Origin: Pedobacter namyangjuensis
Lineage (GTDB): Bacteria > Bacteroidota > Bacteroidia > Sphingobacteriales > Sphingobacteriaceae
Assembly (NCBI RefSeq): GCF_003313325.1
Contig: NZ_QMHQ01000001.1
Span: 744,001-808,000, forward strand
Length of the DNA stretch: 64,000 bases
Direction of reading: 5' to 3'
Shown: positions 10,039 through 16,496 of the stretch, one piece after another
Position numbering within the stretch: position 1 is the first letter of the stretch
Layout: each line of letters begins with the position of its first letter
Made by a program: the position numbers and the translations under genes
Notes under the pieces: model-generated
Databases searched by the model: none
What the model saw: only the letters and a program-made list of their open reading frames with translations
What the model was told of the DNA's origin: nothing

Positions 10039-10277
10039 GATTTTAATTTTATGCCCTAGGGGCGGTTCACTTGATTTAGCCTCTTCCTTGAGCCCGAGGA
10101 TAATATTTACGGTTCTATTGCAGGTGGGCTATTACTGCTTTTTCATCAACTTAATTTTTGCAGACCTCCTTTCTTTGGTTTAGCCTTTTGTTACATAAAG
10201 CACTTGTTTTAGGGTCTAGTAAAATTGAACTAAAGCCATTTGAAATGCTTTACAGCTACAATTCCATTTAGCAGATT

Positions 10278-10484
10278 TTACTCATCAGCTAATACATAGC
10301 GTTGCAGCGCCTTACTGTATTTTATATCGAAACCATCCTTGCGTAGCTTAGCCATATAATTTTTCAGTGTTCGGTCACTACATCCAAGTTTGGAGGCTAA
10401 TTGCATTGCGCCACCAGGTTTATGATGCCGAAGCATATAAATGAGGTATTGCAGTCGCTGCCGATAAATGTGTTGAGCTGTCAT
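10278..10484 (-). CDS. Small HTH DNA-binding protein
   Basis: A 68-residue protein that consists almost entirely of a winged-helix/HTH_11-like motif: RLQYLIYMLRHHKPGGAMQLASKL, then CSDRTLKNYMAKLRKDGFDI and a short wing. It resembles the DNA-binding N-terminus of DeoR/WYL regulators without the effector domain. It lies between the DUF6520 gene and a Crp-like regulator on the same strand. Target unknown; probably local. Confidence 0.7.
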   Translation of the reverse strand: MTAQHIYRQRLQYLIYMLRHHKPGGAMQLASKLGCSDRTLKNYMAKLRKDGFDIKYSKALQRYVLADE

Positions 10485-10560
10485 AATTGCAAGGCTTAGC
10501 CAAAATTCGGCAGGCTACGTGCAATTACTTGTTTGCTTTTCTTAAGAAATGGAGGGCGCT

Positions 10561-11145
10561 TTATTTATCCTTTGTTAATAAATCCTTTAGCAGATTGCTT
10601 AGGGTGGGTGGGGTTATGCCTAGATAGGAAGCTATATTTTTATGGCTTATGATGTTGGCAATGCCAGGATATTGCTTACATAGGAAGCGGTATTTTTGTG
10701 TAGCATTGGCCGTTCGATAAACATTTTTTTCTTGATTGAGTAATAGCAGGTATTCCTGGAGGATGAGGTTGTGCAATTTCAAAAAATCGGGAGATAAATC
10801 TTCGAGCGCTAAGATGTCATTGAAATTGAGTTTTAGTAAAATGCCATCCATTTCGCAAATAATGCCTTCTTTTCCATTCTTTTGAGTCAAAAAGCTAGGT
10901 ATGGAAGTAAGAAAGTGATCGGCAGCAGCAAAGTCTACCGTTTCTTCTATCCCATTTACCGTACTAAAGATCCTAAAAAATCCAGAGCGGATAAAATATA
11001 CATGTTTACAGATCTCATCGGGGTAAAGTAGGCAGTTACCTTTTTTTACCTCCACTACTTTGGTCCTTGTTTTTAGTTCGACTTGCCACTGCTCGTTAAG
11101 TTGCACTCTGTTTTGCAACTGGTTCATAAAATAAGTAATGTTCAT
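10561..11145 (-). CDS. Crp/Fnr-family transcriptional regulator
   Basis: A 194-residue protein with an N-terminal cyclic-nucleotide-binding-like beta barrel (about 25-115; VVEVKKGNCLLYPDE, IRSGFFRIF) and a short C-terminal HTH (NIASYLGITPPTLSNLLKDL). This is the form common in Bacteroidota, where many copies act as putative sensors without a known ligand. No Fnr-type cysteine cluster is seen. It is divergent from the excisionase-like HTH gene at 11249, with about 100 bases of shared upstream DNA. Confidence 0.88.
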   Translation of the reverse strand: MNITYFMNQLQNRVQLNEQWQVELKTRTKVVEVKKGNCLLYPDEICKHVYFIRSGFFRIFSTVNGIEETVDFAAADHFLTSIPSFLTQKNGKEGIICEMDGILLKLNFNDILALEDLSPDFLKLHNLILQEYLLLLNQEKNVYRTANATQKYRFLCKQYPGIANIISHKNIASYLGITPPTLSNLLKDLLTKDK

Positions 11146-11248
11146 AGGTTGCGGTTAATAAGATTAGCTATTTTAAAACATCATAATGCCCTTTTAAATT
11201 TAGGTAAGCCATCATCCCTGAAGCTTTTTTAAATTTAATATTAAGCCT

Positions 11249-11512
11249 ATGTATGTAGAACTACTAAAAAATTTAGAGATTCTGATTGGGATACAGCGTA
11301 AAATGTTATCCTTATTGGCGAAGGGAGCAACTGAAACCATGGTGGTGCAGGAAGAACTTTTAGACGCCACCGACATTAAAAAATTGCTCCACATCAGTAA
11401 TAGTACACTTTACCGTTTACGCAAGAAAAAGCAGTTGAAATGCAAACTTATTGCAGGCAAATGGTACTATTACAAATCTTCTGTTTTAGCCGATCCTGAT
11501 AATTCGATTTGA
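11249..11512 (+). CDS. Excisionase-like helix-turn-helix protein (HTH_17 type)
   Basis: An 87-residue protein. After a helical N-terminus, the second half reads LLDATDIKKLLHISNSTLYR followed by LRKKKQL and KWYYYKSSVL, the MerR/excisionase-type HTH_17 fold found in many mobile-element and accessory-region proteins of Bacteroidota. It is followed directly by a terminator hairpin. It could be a remnant regulator of an integrated element or a free-standing transcription factor. Confidence 0.78.
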   Translation: MYVELLKNLEILIGIQRKMLSLLAKGATETMVVQEELLDATDIKKLLHISNSTLYRLRKKKQLKCKLIAGKWYYYKSSVLADPDNSI

Positions 11513-11541
11513 AAAGGCCGTGCTTAGATAACACGACCTTT
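11513..11541 (+). terminator. Hairpin terminator between convergent genes
   Basis: AAAGGCCGTG and CACGACCTTT pair over 10 positions with one mismatch around a 9-base loop, starting right at the stop codon of the HTH gene and ending 8 bases before the end of the convergent gene at 11549. Likely acts in both directions. Confidence 0.6.
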
Positions 11542-11548
11542 CTAATTG

Positions 11549-11941
11549 CTAAACTAGTTTCTGATAATAAATATTAATCTCTAAGGTCCCGCTTGCTTGA
11601 TAGGCGGTGTTAGTTCCCCATGCGACAGTTAGCGTGCTCTTTGGCCAGAAAATTTTGCCTTGTTCTTCTCCTTCAGCGGGCGGATCGGCCTTTACCAATA
11701 ACACTGGCAGGCGGTTGCCTATAGCGAAACTGGCTTCGAACGCTACCAATTCCTTAGCCCTGCTATCAATGGCATTTAAAAAAAGCACCTGATTTTGTGT
11801 TAGTAAAAAGCGTGCTAACATCCATCCATCGAAATCGTTTTTGATGTTTTCGGCCTCTGCCCAAAGTTGCTGATCTGGCAGGGCATAAAGTTGCTGCTGC
11901 AAGGCTATAAAGCCTGCAGCATTGAAAGGGAATTTTTCCAT
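11549..11941 (-). CDS. Hypothetical protein, 130 residues
   Basis: I do not recognise this protein. It has no signal peptide and no transmembrane helix. The first half is helical and rich in aromatic residues (ALPDQQLWAEAENIKNDF, DGWMLARFLLTQNQ); the second half looks like beta strands (LPVLLVKADPP, STLTVAWGTN, GTLEINIYYQ). Codon use is like its neighbours and there is a good ATG, so it is probably a real cytoplasmic protein. It is convergent with the excisionase-like gene and divergent from the LytTR gene. Confidence 0.6.
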   Translation of the reverse strand: MEKFPFNAAGFIALQQQLYALPDQQLWAEAENIKNDFDGWMLARFLLTQNQVLFLNAIDSRAKELVAFEASFAIGNRLPVLLVKADPPAEGEEQGKIFWPKSTLTVAWGTNTAYQASGTLEINIYYQKLV

Positions 11942-12140
11942 TTTTATTTAGGTTAAGTTAATATTGAAAGCAAACCTTGAAAATGTTTAAACCTTAAACA
12001 AGCTTAAAAAGCAGGTTTTTGACGAAATGGAAATGTTTTTTGCTGAAACGGAACTTGCATGTTTAAACTTTTATCGTCTTCCTTTTTTTTTGTGCGCATG
12101 CTGTTGGGCTTATTTGGCTAGCTAGGTTCGCAATAACTAT

Positions 12141-12210
12141 CCGGATGATTATTTAAAACCTGTGGTTGTAAGTCTGCCCCAAAAAAACTAACTTTAAGGG
12201 AATCATCCGG
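12141..12210. promoter_or_regulatory. Perfect inverted repeat enclosing the LytTR promoter
   Basis: CCGGATGATT at 12141-12150 and its exact reverse complement AATCATCCGG at 12201-12210 are separated by 50 bases. Between them lies a promoter match, TTG (12166-12168), 20 bases, then TAACTTTA (12189-12196). The right arm ends 8 bases before the LytTR gene start. The layout is what a regulator bound to two half-sites around a promoter would use, for example autoregulation. Confidence 0.55.
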
Positions 12211-12218
12211 TTTAAATT

Positions 12219-13271
12219 ATGTTAAAAAGCTTCGTTTTGAATCGTTCAAAAGGGCCAATTATTTACCCTAAATGGCCTTTGTTAATTTTAGCACCAATTG
12301 TAGCATTTGTGGCGTTGGCCTATGTAGAAAGGTTTAGCGTTAAACTTGCATTGGTTACACCACAGTTTTACGTAGCATGGTTGGCCAGTACCATAATCAT
12401 TTGCGTGTTGATGTACGTTGTGCATTGGGTTACAACTAGGTTTGACGCACACTACCCTTGGCGCCAAGCGCTCGAAAGAAGGTTACGTAAACAATTGCTA
12501 GCAGGCATAATCCTACCAGTGTTAATTGCTATCACGCTTGCTTCGATCTATTTTTGGAGCAATTCTGCTAATATCTTTGACACAATCTGGTTTGACAAGT
12601 ATTTTTTACTCGTAGTTATTTTGCTTACGATTGTGAATTTAGCCTTTGCGCTTTACGGCTCCGTAAATGAAAAAACAACAGATGCGGCTACTGGTCAATT
12701 AGCACAGATTACCGATGCGCTTGTTTTCAAGGATGTAACCTCTGAATTCAGGCAAGATGATGTACTAGTAGAGACAGAAACCCTGCCCCTGGGTACATCA
12801 GATACGAAATTTGTTGATCCTGATTTACTCAATATCGCCTGTGTTTTTTGTTGTAACAAACATTGCTATTGTATCGATATGAACGGTGAAGATGTGATAT
12901 GGCCACATAGTTTCGGCGATTCCAAAAAACTTTTACCGCAAGATTATTTTTTTGCTATCAACCGTAGTTACCTAATTAATTTCAAAGCCATCATAGATCA
13001 TCATTCAAAGTCAACCAAGATTCTTGTGATTTATCCTTTGCCTGTAGTTGGGAAAAAGATCATTTACACCATCGAAAAGGCATTATCTAGCAATTTATCT
13101 GCTGAAAACCAGAATGAATCGCCTGTAGCGTTATTGGCGAAATCGAATGAAAAGACATTTTCGAAGCCCTTGGAACTACGGGTGAGCTATGGTAAAAAAG
13201 CAGACTTCTATGCTGCGGAGAAAAAGTTTAAATCACTCAATTCTTCGGCTAACAACAAGACGTCGACCTAA
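12219..13271 (+). CDS. Membrane-bound LytTR-domain transcriptional regulator
   Basis: A 350-residue protein with four predicted membrane helices in the first 150 residues (LLILAPIVAFVALAY, WLASTIIICVLMYVV, LLAGIILPVLIAITL, FLLVVILLTIVNLAF), a linker, and a LytTR DNA-binding domain at about 205-290 (DYFFAINRSYLINFKAI is diagnostic). It lacks a receiver domain, so the membrane part or a partner must carry the signal. About 60 polar residues follow the LytTR domain. Its promoter is framed by a perfect 10-bp inverted repeat. The next gene downstream starts the DUF6266/lysis-like group 400 bases away. Confidence 0.88.
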   Translation: MLKSFVLNRSKGPIIYPKWPLLILAPIVAFVALAYVERFSVKLALVTPQFYVAWLASTIIICVLMYVVHWVTTRFDAHYPWRQALERRLRKQLLAGIILPVLIAITLASIYFWSNSANIFDTIWFDKYFLLVVILLTIVNLAFALYGSVNEKTTDAATGQLAQITDALVFKDVTSEFRQDDVLVETETLPLGTSDTKFVDPDLLNIACVFCCNKHCYCIDMNGEDVIWPHSFGDSKKLLPQDYFFAINRSYLINFKAIIDHHSKSTKILVIYPLPVVGKKIIYTIEKALSSNLSAENQNESPVALLAKSNEKTFSKPLELRVSYGKKADFYAAEKKFKSLNSSANNKTST

Positions 13272-13671
13272 TCTGTTATTTCCACACCGTTTATTCGTCT
13301 ATTGGTCAGCAATTATTCAGTCTTTCTTCGGGTCTCCTTCGAGAAGGCATTGGGAAACGTTCGGGAAAGCTTCGGGAACTGTTCGGGTGGGACACGAAGA
13401 ATAGCTGAGTCTTTCACGGCGCTTATGTGATGCTTAGATAATTCTGAATCGAATAATTCTCGATAAATCCAAAATGAATGGCTATTTGTGCTTATTTATG
13501 CTCATGCTGAGCTAACCTCCTTAGCCATTTTCAGTCAATTACAATCAAACCCGTTCAAATTAATTCTCAACTTACTGTACTTTAGTTTTTTGCGTTTCTG
13601 TGATCTAAGTTTGTTGAAGCATTTGGTGTACCGGCCGGCCATCAAAAGCATTAAATTTAATTTTTAGAGTT
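13272..13671. other. Intergenic gap with degenerate TTCGGGAA repeats
   Basis: No gene. Around 13335-13392 the sequence repeats variants of GTTCGGGAA at roughly 11-12 base steps (GGGAAACG, TTCGGGAAAG, TTCGGGAACT, TTCGGGTGGG). The palindrome GGCCGGCC occurs near 13633. A promoter match for the following gene is at 13606-13613. Confidence 0.6.
13606..13613 (+). promoter_or_regulatory. TAAGTTTG promoter element before the DUF6266 gene
   Basis: TAAGTTTG matches the Bacteroidota -7 consensus TAnnTTTG and lies 58 bases before the ATG at 13672. No well-spaced TTG was found for the -33 position, so it is a partial match. Confidence 0.4.
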
Positions 13672-14316
13672 ATGGGAACAATTAGAAATGGAGCCAATGG
13701 TGGCTTCTCCGGAAAAGCCGGAAGTGTTATTGGAAGTAGCTGGAACAACATCAGTTACATTAAGGGATTACCAAAAATTAGCAACAAACCCGCTAGTTTG
13801 AAACAGCTCGATCAGCGAGCCCGCTTTGCAGCAGTGCTGCAGTACCTTGGGCCAATTAAAGATGTTCTTATTCAGGGTTACAAAGGCCAAACCGCAGGTA
13901 GGGCAACAGGTTTTAACATGGGCATACAGCATGCCATTATTAATGCTATAACTGGTACCTACCCAGCATACGAAGTTGATAGATCATTAGTACAAATTAG
14001 TAAGGGAACCCTACAGAAACCAAGTAGTGTAAATGTATCGAGCACTGTAGCCGGCAGTTTGGATATAACATGGTTGCCGCAAGTAAATGGTTTGAACGCT
14101 TTTGCTAGCGACACATTAGTCGTTTTGGTTTATAACCAGGAGCAAAATCTTTTTTTATCATACACGGCCGTAGCCAATAGGGAAGATGGCACAGTAACCA
14201 TTGCAATTCCAACGGATTTCTCTGGTCAAACTATACATACCTATTTTTTTTACGTAATGGATGATGGTGGTAGGCAATCGCTAAGTACTTATCATGGTCC
14301 AACAATAATTGTTTAA
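13672..14316 (+). CDS. DUF6266-family protein
   Basis: A 214-residue protein with the DUF6266 hallmark N-terminus: GTIRNGANGGFSGKAGSV, then SSWNNISYIKGLP. The glycine-rich start resembles phage or bacteriocin structural proteins. The middle is helical, and the last 90 residues form a likely beta-sandwich (SSVNVSSTVAGSLDITWLP; TLVVLVYNQEQN). No signal peptide. Function is unknown. It is followed by a terminator (14329-14351) and then three genes resembling a lysis cassette. Confidence 0.82.
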   Translation: MGTIRNGANGGFSGKAGSVIGSSWNNISYIKGLPKISNKPASLKQLDQRARFAAVLQYLGPIKDVLIQGYKGQTAGRATGFNMGIQHAIINAITGTYPAYEVDRSLVQISKGTLQKPSSVNVSSTVAGSLDITWLPQVNGLNAFASDTLVVLVYNQEQNLFLSYTAVANREDGTVTIAIPTDFSGQTIHTYFFYVMDDGGRQSLSTYHGPTIIV

Positions 14317-14328
14317 TCGTTTAATAAC

Positions 14329-14356
14329 GCCCCTGGCTTTTGTCTGGGGGCTTTTT
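14329..14356 (+). terminator. Intrinsic terminator after the DUF6266 gene
   Basis: GCCCCTGG pairs with CTGGGGGC (8 positions, two wobbles) around a 7-base loop and is followed by TTTTT. It lies 13 bases after the DUF6266 stop and 13 bases before the ATG of the next gene, so it can limit read-through into the holin-like operon. Confidence 0.75.
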
Positions 14357-14368
14357 AGAGAAAATGTC

Positions 14369-14755
14369 ATGAAAACAATAAAATTATGGCTGCCTAAATT
14401 GGTGGTTAATACTTCAATACTTAGAACGATATCATCTATGGTAATTTTGGCACTGGGCTTAATCATTGCGTGGTTATCCATGCCTTACCTTATCAAATCG
14501 ATTGACCAGTACGCAGGTTTAATAGATCCGGCCGTTTGGCAATTGCTATTGCTGGCTTGCATTTCGTTTTTTGCAATGCTTGTACTAAGTATGCTCACTT
14601 TTAACTGGCTTATTCGTTTGGCCCACCTTCCTTCAATTAACACAATGGTTTCACAATTTAAAATGTTCAACTCATGGCAACAATTCGTATTTTATTGGGC
14701 ATCATTTGCCTTGCTTTTGCTGGGAGCTTTGTTAAGCTTGGTAGCGATATTTTAG
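14369..14755 (+). CDS. Three-helix membrane protein, holin-like
   Basis: A 128-residue integral membrane protein starting at the ATG at 14369; a longer frame from a TTG at 14309 would be translated through the terminator hairpin and overlap the DUF6266 gene, so I reject it. Predicted membrane helices: about residues 21-42, 57-80 and 106-128. Size and topology fit a class I holin, but holins share little sequence and I recognise no family. The last 82 bases overlap the next gene in a different frame. The holin role is inferred only from topology and from the amidase and spanin-like genes that follow. Confidence 0.6.
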   Translation: MKTIKLWLPKLVVNTSILRTISSMVILALGLIIAWLSMPYLIKSIDQYAGLIDPAVWQLLLLACISFFAMLVLSMLTFNWLIRLAHLPSINTMVSQFKMFNSWQQFVFYWASFALLLLGALLSLVAIF

Positions 14756-15396
14756 AGAGGTCGAAGCTAACAGGTTTAGGGTCTAAGGTTAATTATGTAG
14801 AACTCTCATCCTCAATGTCAAAACGATTAGCGGAAGATGAAGAACGGTTTAATTTAGAGGATTGGAAAGTTGAAAGGTTGGAAAGTTGGCATGTTGCGAA
14901 ACGAACAAGGGCAAACGAGCAACGGTTCGCAAAACCGGAAACAAATAACAGGACACGAGTAATCGCTATTGCAAAATCTCAAATTGGGGTTCGTGAAGCT
15001 ACAGGTAATAACGATGGGCTTGATGTTGAGAAATACTTGCACTATACCGGTAACAAAAAAGGCGATCCCTGGTGTGCTAGTTTTGTAAGCTGGATATTTG
15101 GAAAAGCAGGTTACCATCAACCGAAAAGCGCTTGGAGTCCGGCCTTATTTCCTAAGGCTAGGCAACTCCAAAACCCAGCGACAGCCATGGTATTTGGTAT
15201 TTATTTTCCGAAATTAAAAAGAATTGCACATTGTGGTATAATAAGCAAAGTTAACGATAAATGGATTTACACCATCGAAGGTAATACGAACATAGTGGGT
15301 AGTAGAGAGGGGGATGGCGTTTATCAACGAATTCGACACGAACGGGGAATAGCATTTTATGCCAATTGGTTAAATGAGAAAGGAGCGCAACCATGA
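14674..15396 (+). CDS. CHAP-type amidase/peptidase with N-terminal anchor (endolysin-like)
   Basis: A 240-residue cell-wall hydrolase. Residues 4-26 are hydrophobic and rich in Gly/Ala/Ser, fitting a signal-arrest-release anchor or a signal peptide. After a charged linker, a CHAP domain covers about 92-235: catalytic Cys134 in GDPWCASFVSW, His186 in RIAHCGII, and Glu202/Asn204 in YTIEGNTN. It should cleave peptide bonds of peptidoglycan in the periplasm. It begins inside the holin-like gene and ends in an ATGA overlap with the next gene, so the three are translationally coupled. Alternative: a domesticated wall hydrolase of a secretion or tailocin-like system. Confidence 0.82.
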   Translation: MATIRILLGIICLAFAGSFVKLGSDILERSKLTGLGSKVNYVELSSSMSKRLAEDEERFNLEDWKVERLESWHVAKRTRANEQRFAKPETNNRTRVIAIAKSQIGVREATGNNDGLDVEKYLHYTGNKKGDPWCASFVSWIFGKAGYHQPKSAWSPALFPKARQLQNPATAMVFGIYFPKLKRIAHCGIISKVNDKWIYTIEGNTNIVGSREGDGVYQRIRHERGIAFYANWLNEKGAQP

Positions 15397-15863
15397 GAAC
15401 CTTTTGGACGCTACTGATCGCCTTAACATCTTGCCATTTGGCTTGTGGATTGCGACAAAAGCAGATAGATAAATCGTCGGTTTTGCAAAAACAAGAATTA
15501 GTTAAAGAAAGTACAGCAACCTTGACTTTCGGACGGAACTTGGTTTTAAGCGATAGTTCGAAATCATCTCGATTGCTTCAAATCAAACCTAAAGGATTAT
15601 TTTCCTATTCTGTAAAAGATGGTTTTGTAGGAGAAGCAGAGGAATTAATGATCGAGACACAAGAAGTCAATGGGCGTAGTATAGCAGCAGGAGAATTAAT
15701 AACTGCAACGAATAAATTGACAGACCTTGTTAAAAATGAAAGTGTAGAAAAAACCAGATCTCAGCAGGTTGAGCGTAGTGGGATAAATTCAATTTGGATA
15801 TTCTTGTTGTTGATTTTGTTAATCCTGTTTTTTGTACTCAGCAAAAAGTTTCGAATTTTTTAA
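15393..15863 (+). CDS. Lipoprotein with C-terminal TM helix, u-spanin-like
   Basis: A 156-residue protein with a short lipoprotein signal (MRTFWTLLIALTSC, lipobox LTSC, cysteine 14), a polar, partly helical middle of about 115 residues, and one strong C-terminal membrane helix at about 132-150 (SIWIFLLLILLILFFVLS) before a basic tail. An outer-membrane lipid anchor plus an inner-membrane helix in one chain is the topology of unimolecular spanins such as phage T1 gp11. I see no sequence family. It overlaps the CHAP gene by four bases and is followed by a strong terminator. Confidence 0.6.
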   Translation: MRTFWTLLIALTSCHLACGLRQKQIDKSSVLQKQELVKESTATLTFGRNLVLSDSSKSSRLLQIKPKGLFSYSVKDGFVGEAEELMIETQEVNGRSIAAGELITATNKLTDLVKNESVEKTRSQQVERSGINSIWIFLLLILLILFFVLSKKFRIF

Positions 15864-15921
15864 AAGCAAGACAATAAAGAAAGCAAAATCTCGTCTTTAT
15901 ATAGAGAGCGTTAATTTAGAT

Positions 15922-15959
15922 AAACGGGAATTGTCCATTTGGATGGTTCCCGTTTTTTT
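15922..15959 (+). terminator. Strong intrinsic terminator of the lysis-like operon
   Basis: Perfect 9-bp stem AAACGGGAA/TTCCCGTTT with an inner loop of 16 bases and a run of seven T. It lies about 60 bases after the spanin-like gene and closes the operon. Confidence 0.85.
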
Positions 15960-16018
15960 GCGTTGTCAAGAGATGTAGGGACAACTAGATCCTTGGGTAC
16001 GCTAGATGACAAATTATT

Positions 16019-16090
16019 TAATAGATTGCTTCGCACTTTTGCTGTTTCCGACGCTTCTGTTCGCCTACCTACCGCAGGCAGGCAATGACG
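16019..16090. repeat. 72-base intergenic repeat, copy A
   Basis: Begins TAATAGATTGCTTC and ends with the small palindrome-containing CGCAGGCAGGCAATGACG. A second copy of equal length lies at 16271-16342. Both have conserved ends and a variable middle, the style of dispersed palindromic intergenic elements in Sphingobacteriaceae. Confidence 0.6.
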
Positions 16091-16270
16091 CGTTAGGAGT
16101 AAAGGTATCGATATTGCATTGTTTTAAATTGTTCCTCCCCCTTGCCCTCCCGACTAGTCGGGATAAACTCTCCAGAGCGGGACATGGCATGACGTTGAAG
16201 AACTCATTCATTGACCTGTGTTTTAAGGCAGAGAGACTGCATTCTTCGGCCGCTGGATGAAAACATTATC

Positions 16271-16342
16271 TAATAGATTGCTTCACGTCACCACTCTTGC
16301 CTGGGCTTCAGTTCGCCTGCCTAACGCAGACAGGCGATGACG
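16271..16342. repeat. 72-base intergenic repeat, copy B
   Basis: Begins TAATAGATTGCTTC and ends CGCAGACAGGCGATGACG; pairs with copy A at 16019-16090. Its end forms a small hairpin, GCCTG against CAGGC. Confidence 0.6.
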
Positions 16343-16476
16343 GAATTGGTTGCGGAAAGGTTGAGTGAGGGGTTAAACAATGTCCGTTTGCATTACGATG
16401 CCCAGTCGAGCTGAGTATGAAAAAACGTTGCGGAGATCCCTTGAAGCTAAAGGTTTCCCTAGAAGGAATAAATATT

Positions 16477-16484
16477 TATCTTTG
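16477..16484 (+). promoter_or_regulatory. TATCTTTG promoter element that decides the transferase start
   Basis: TATCTTTG is an exact TAnnTTTG -7 element 12 bases before the ATG at 16497. If used, transcription begins only a few bases before that ATG, so the longer frame from 16380 would not be on the mRNA. Confidence 0.5.
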
Positions 16485-16496
16485 CCACCAAAGCTT

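Larger units (their letters stand above)
15960..16496. other. Intergenic gap with repeats
   Basis: No convincing gene. It holds two copies of a 72-base repeat (16019-16090, 16271-16342), the perfect palindrome CCCGACTAGTCGGG near 16148, and the promoter element of the downstream transferase gene. An 84-codon ORF at 16006 is built from the repeat sequence and is not credible. Confidence 0.65.

Noticed and set aside
13189-13404. 71-codon ORF at the end of the LytTR gene
   Set aside because: Half lies inside the LytTR gene in another frame and the rest is the TTCGGGAA repeat.
14309-14368. TTG start extending the holin-like gene by 20 codons
   Set aside because: It would begin inside DUF6266 and be translated through the terminator; the ATG at 14369 is better.
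16006-16260. 84-codon ORF between the terminator and the WbpL-like gene
   Set aside because: Composed of 72-base repeat copy A and a palindrome; no conserved-looking protein features.
16380-16496. 39-codon N-terminal extension of the WbpL-like gene
   Set aside because: No membrane or family sequence in it, and the exact promoter element TATCTTTG lies inside.
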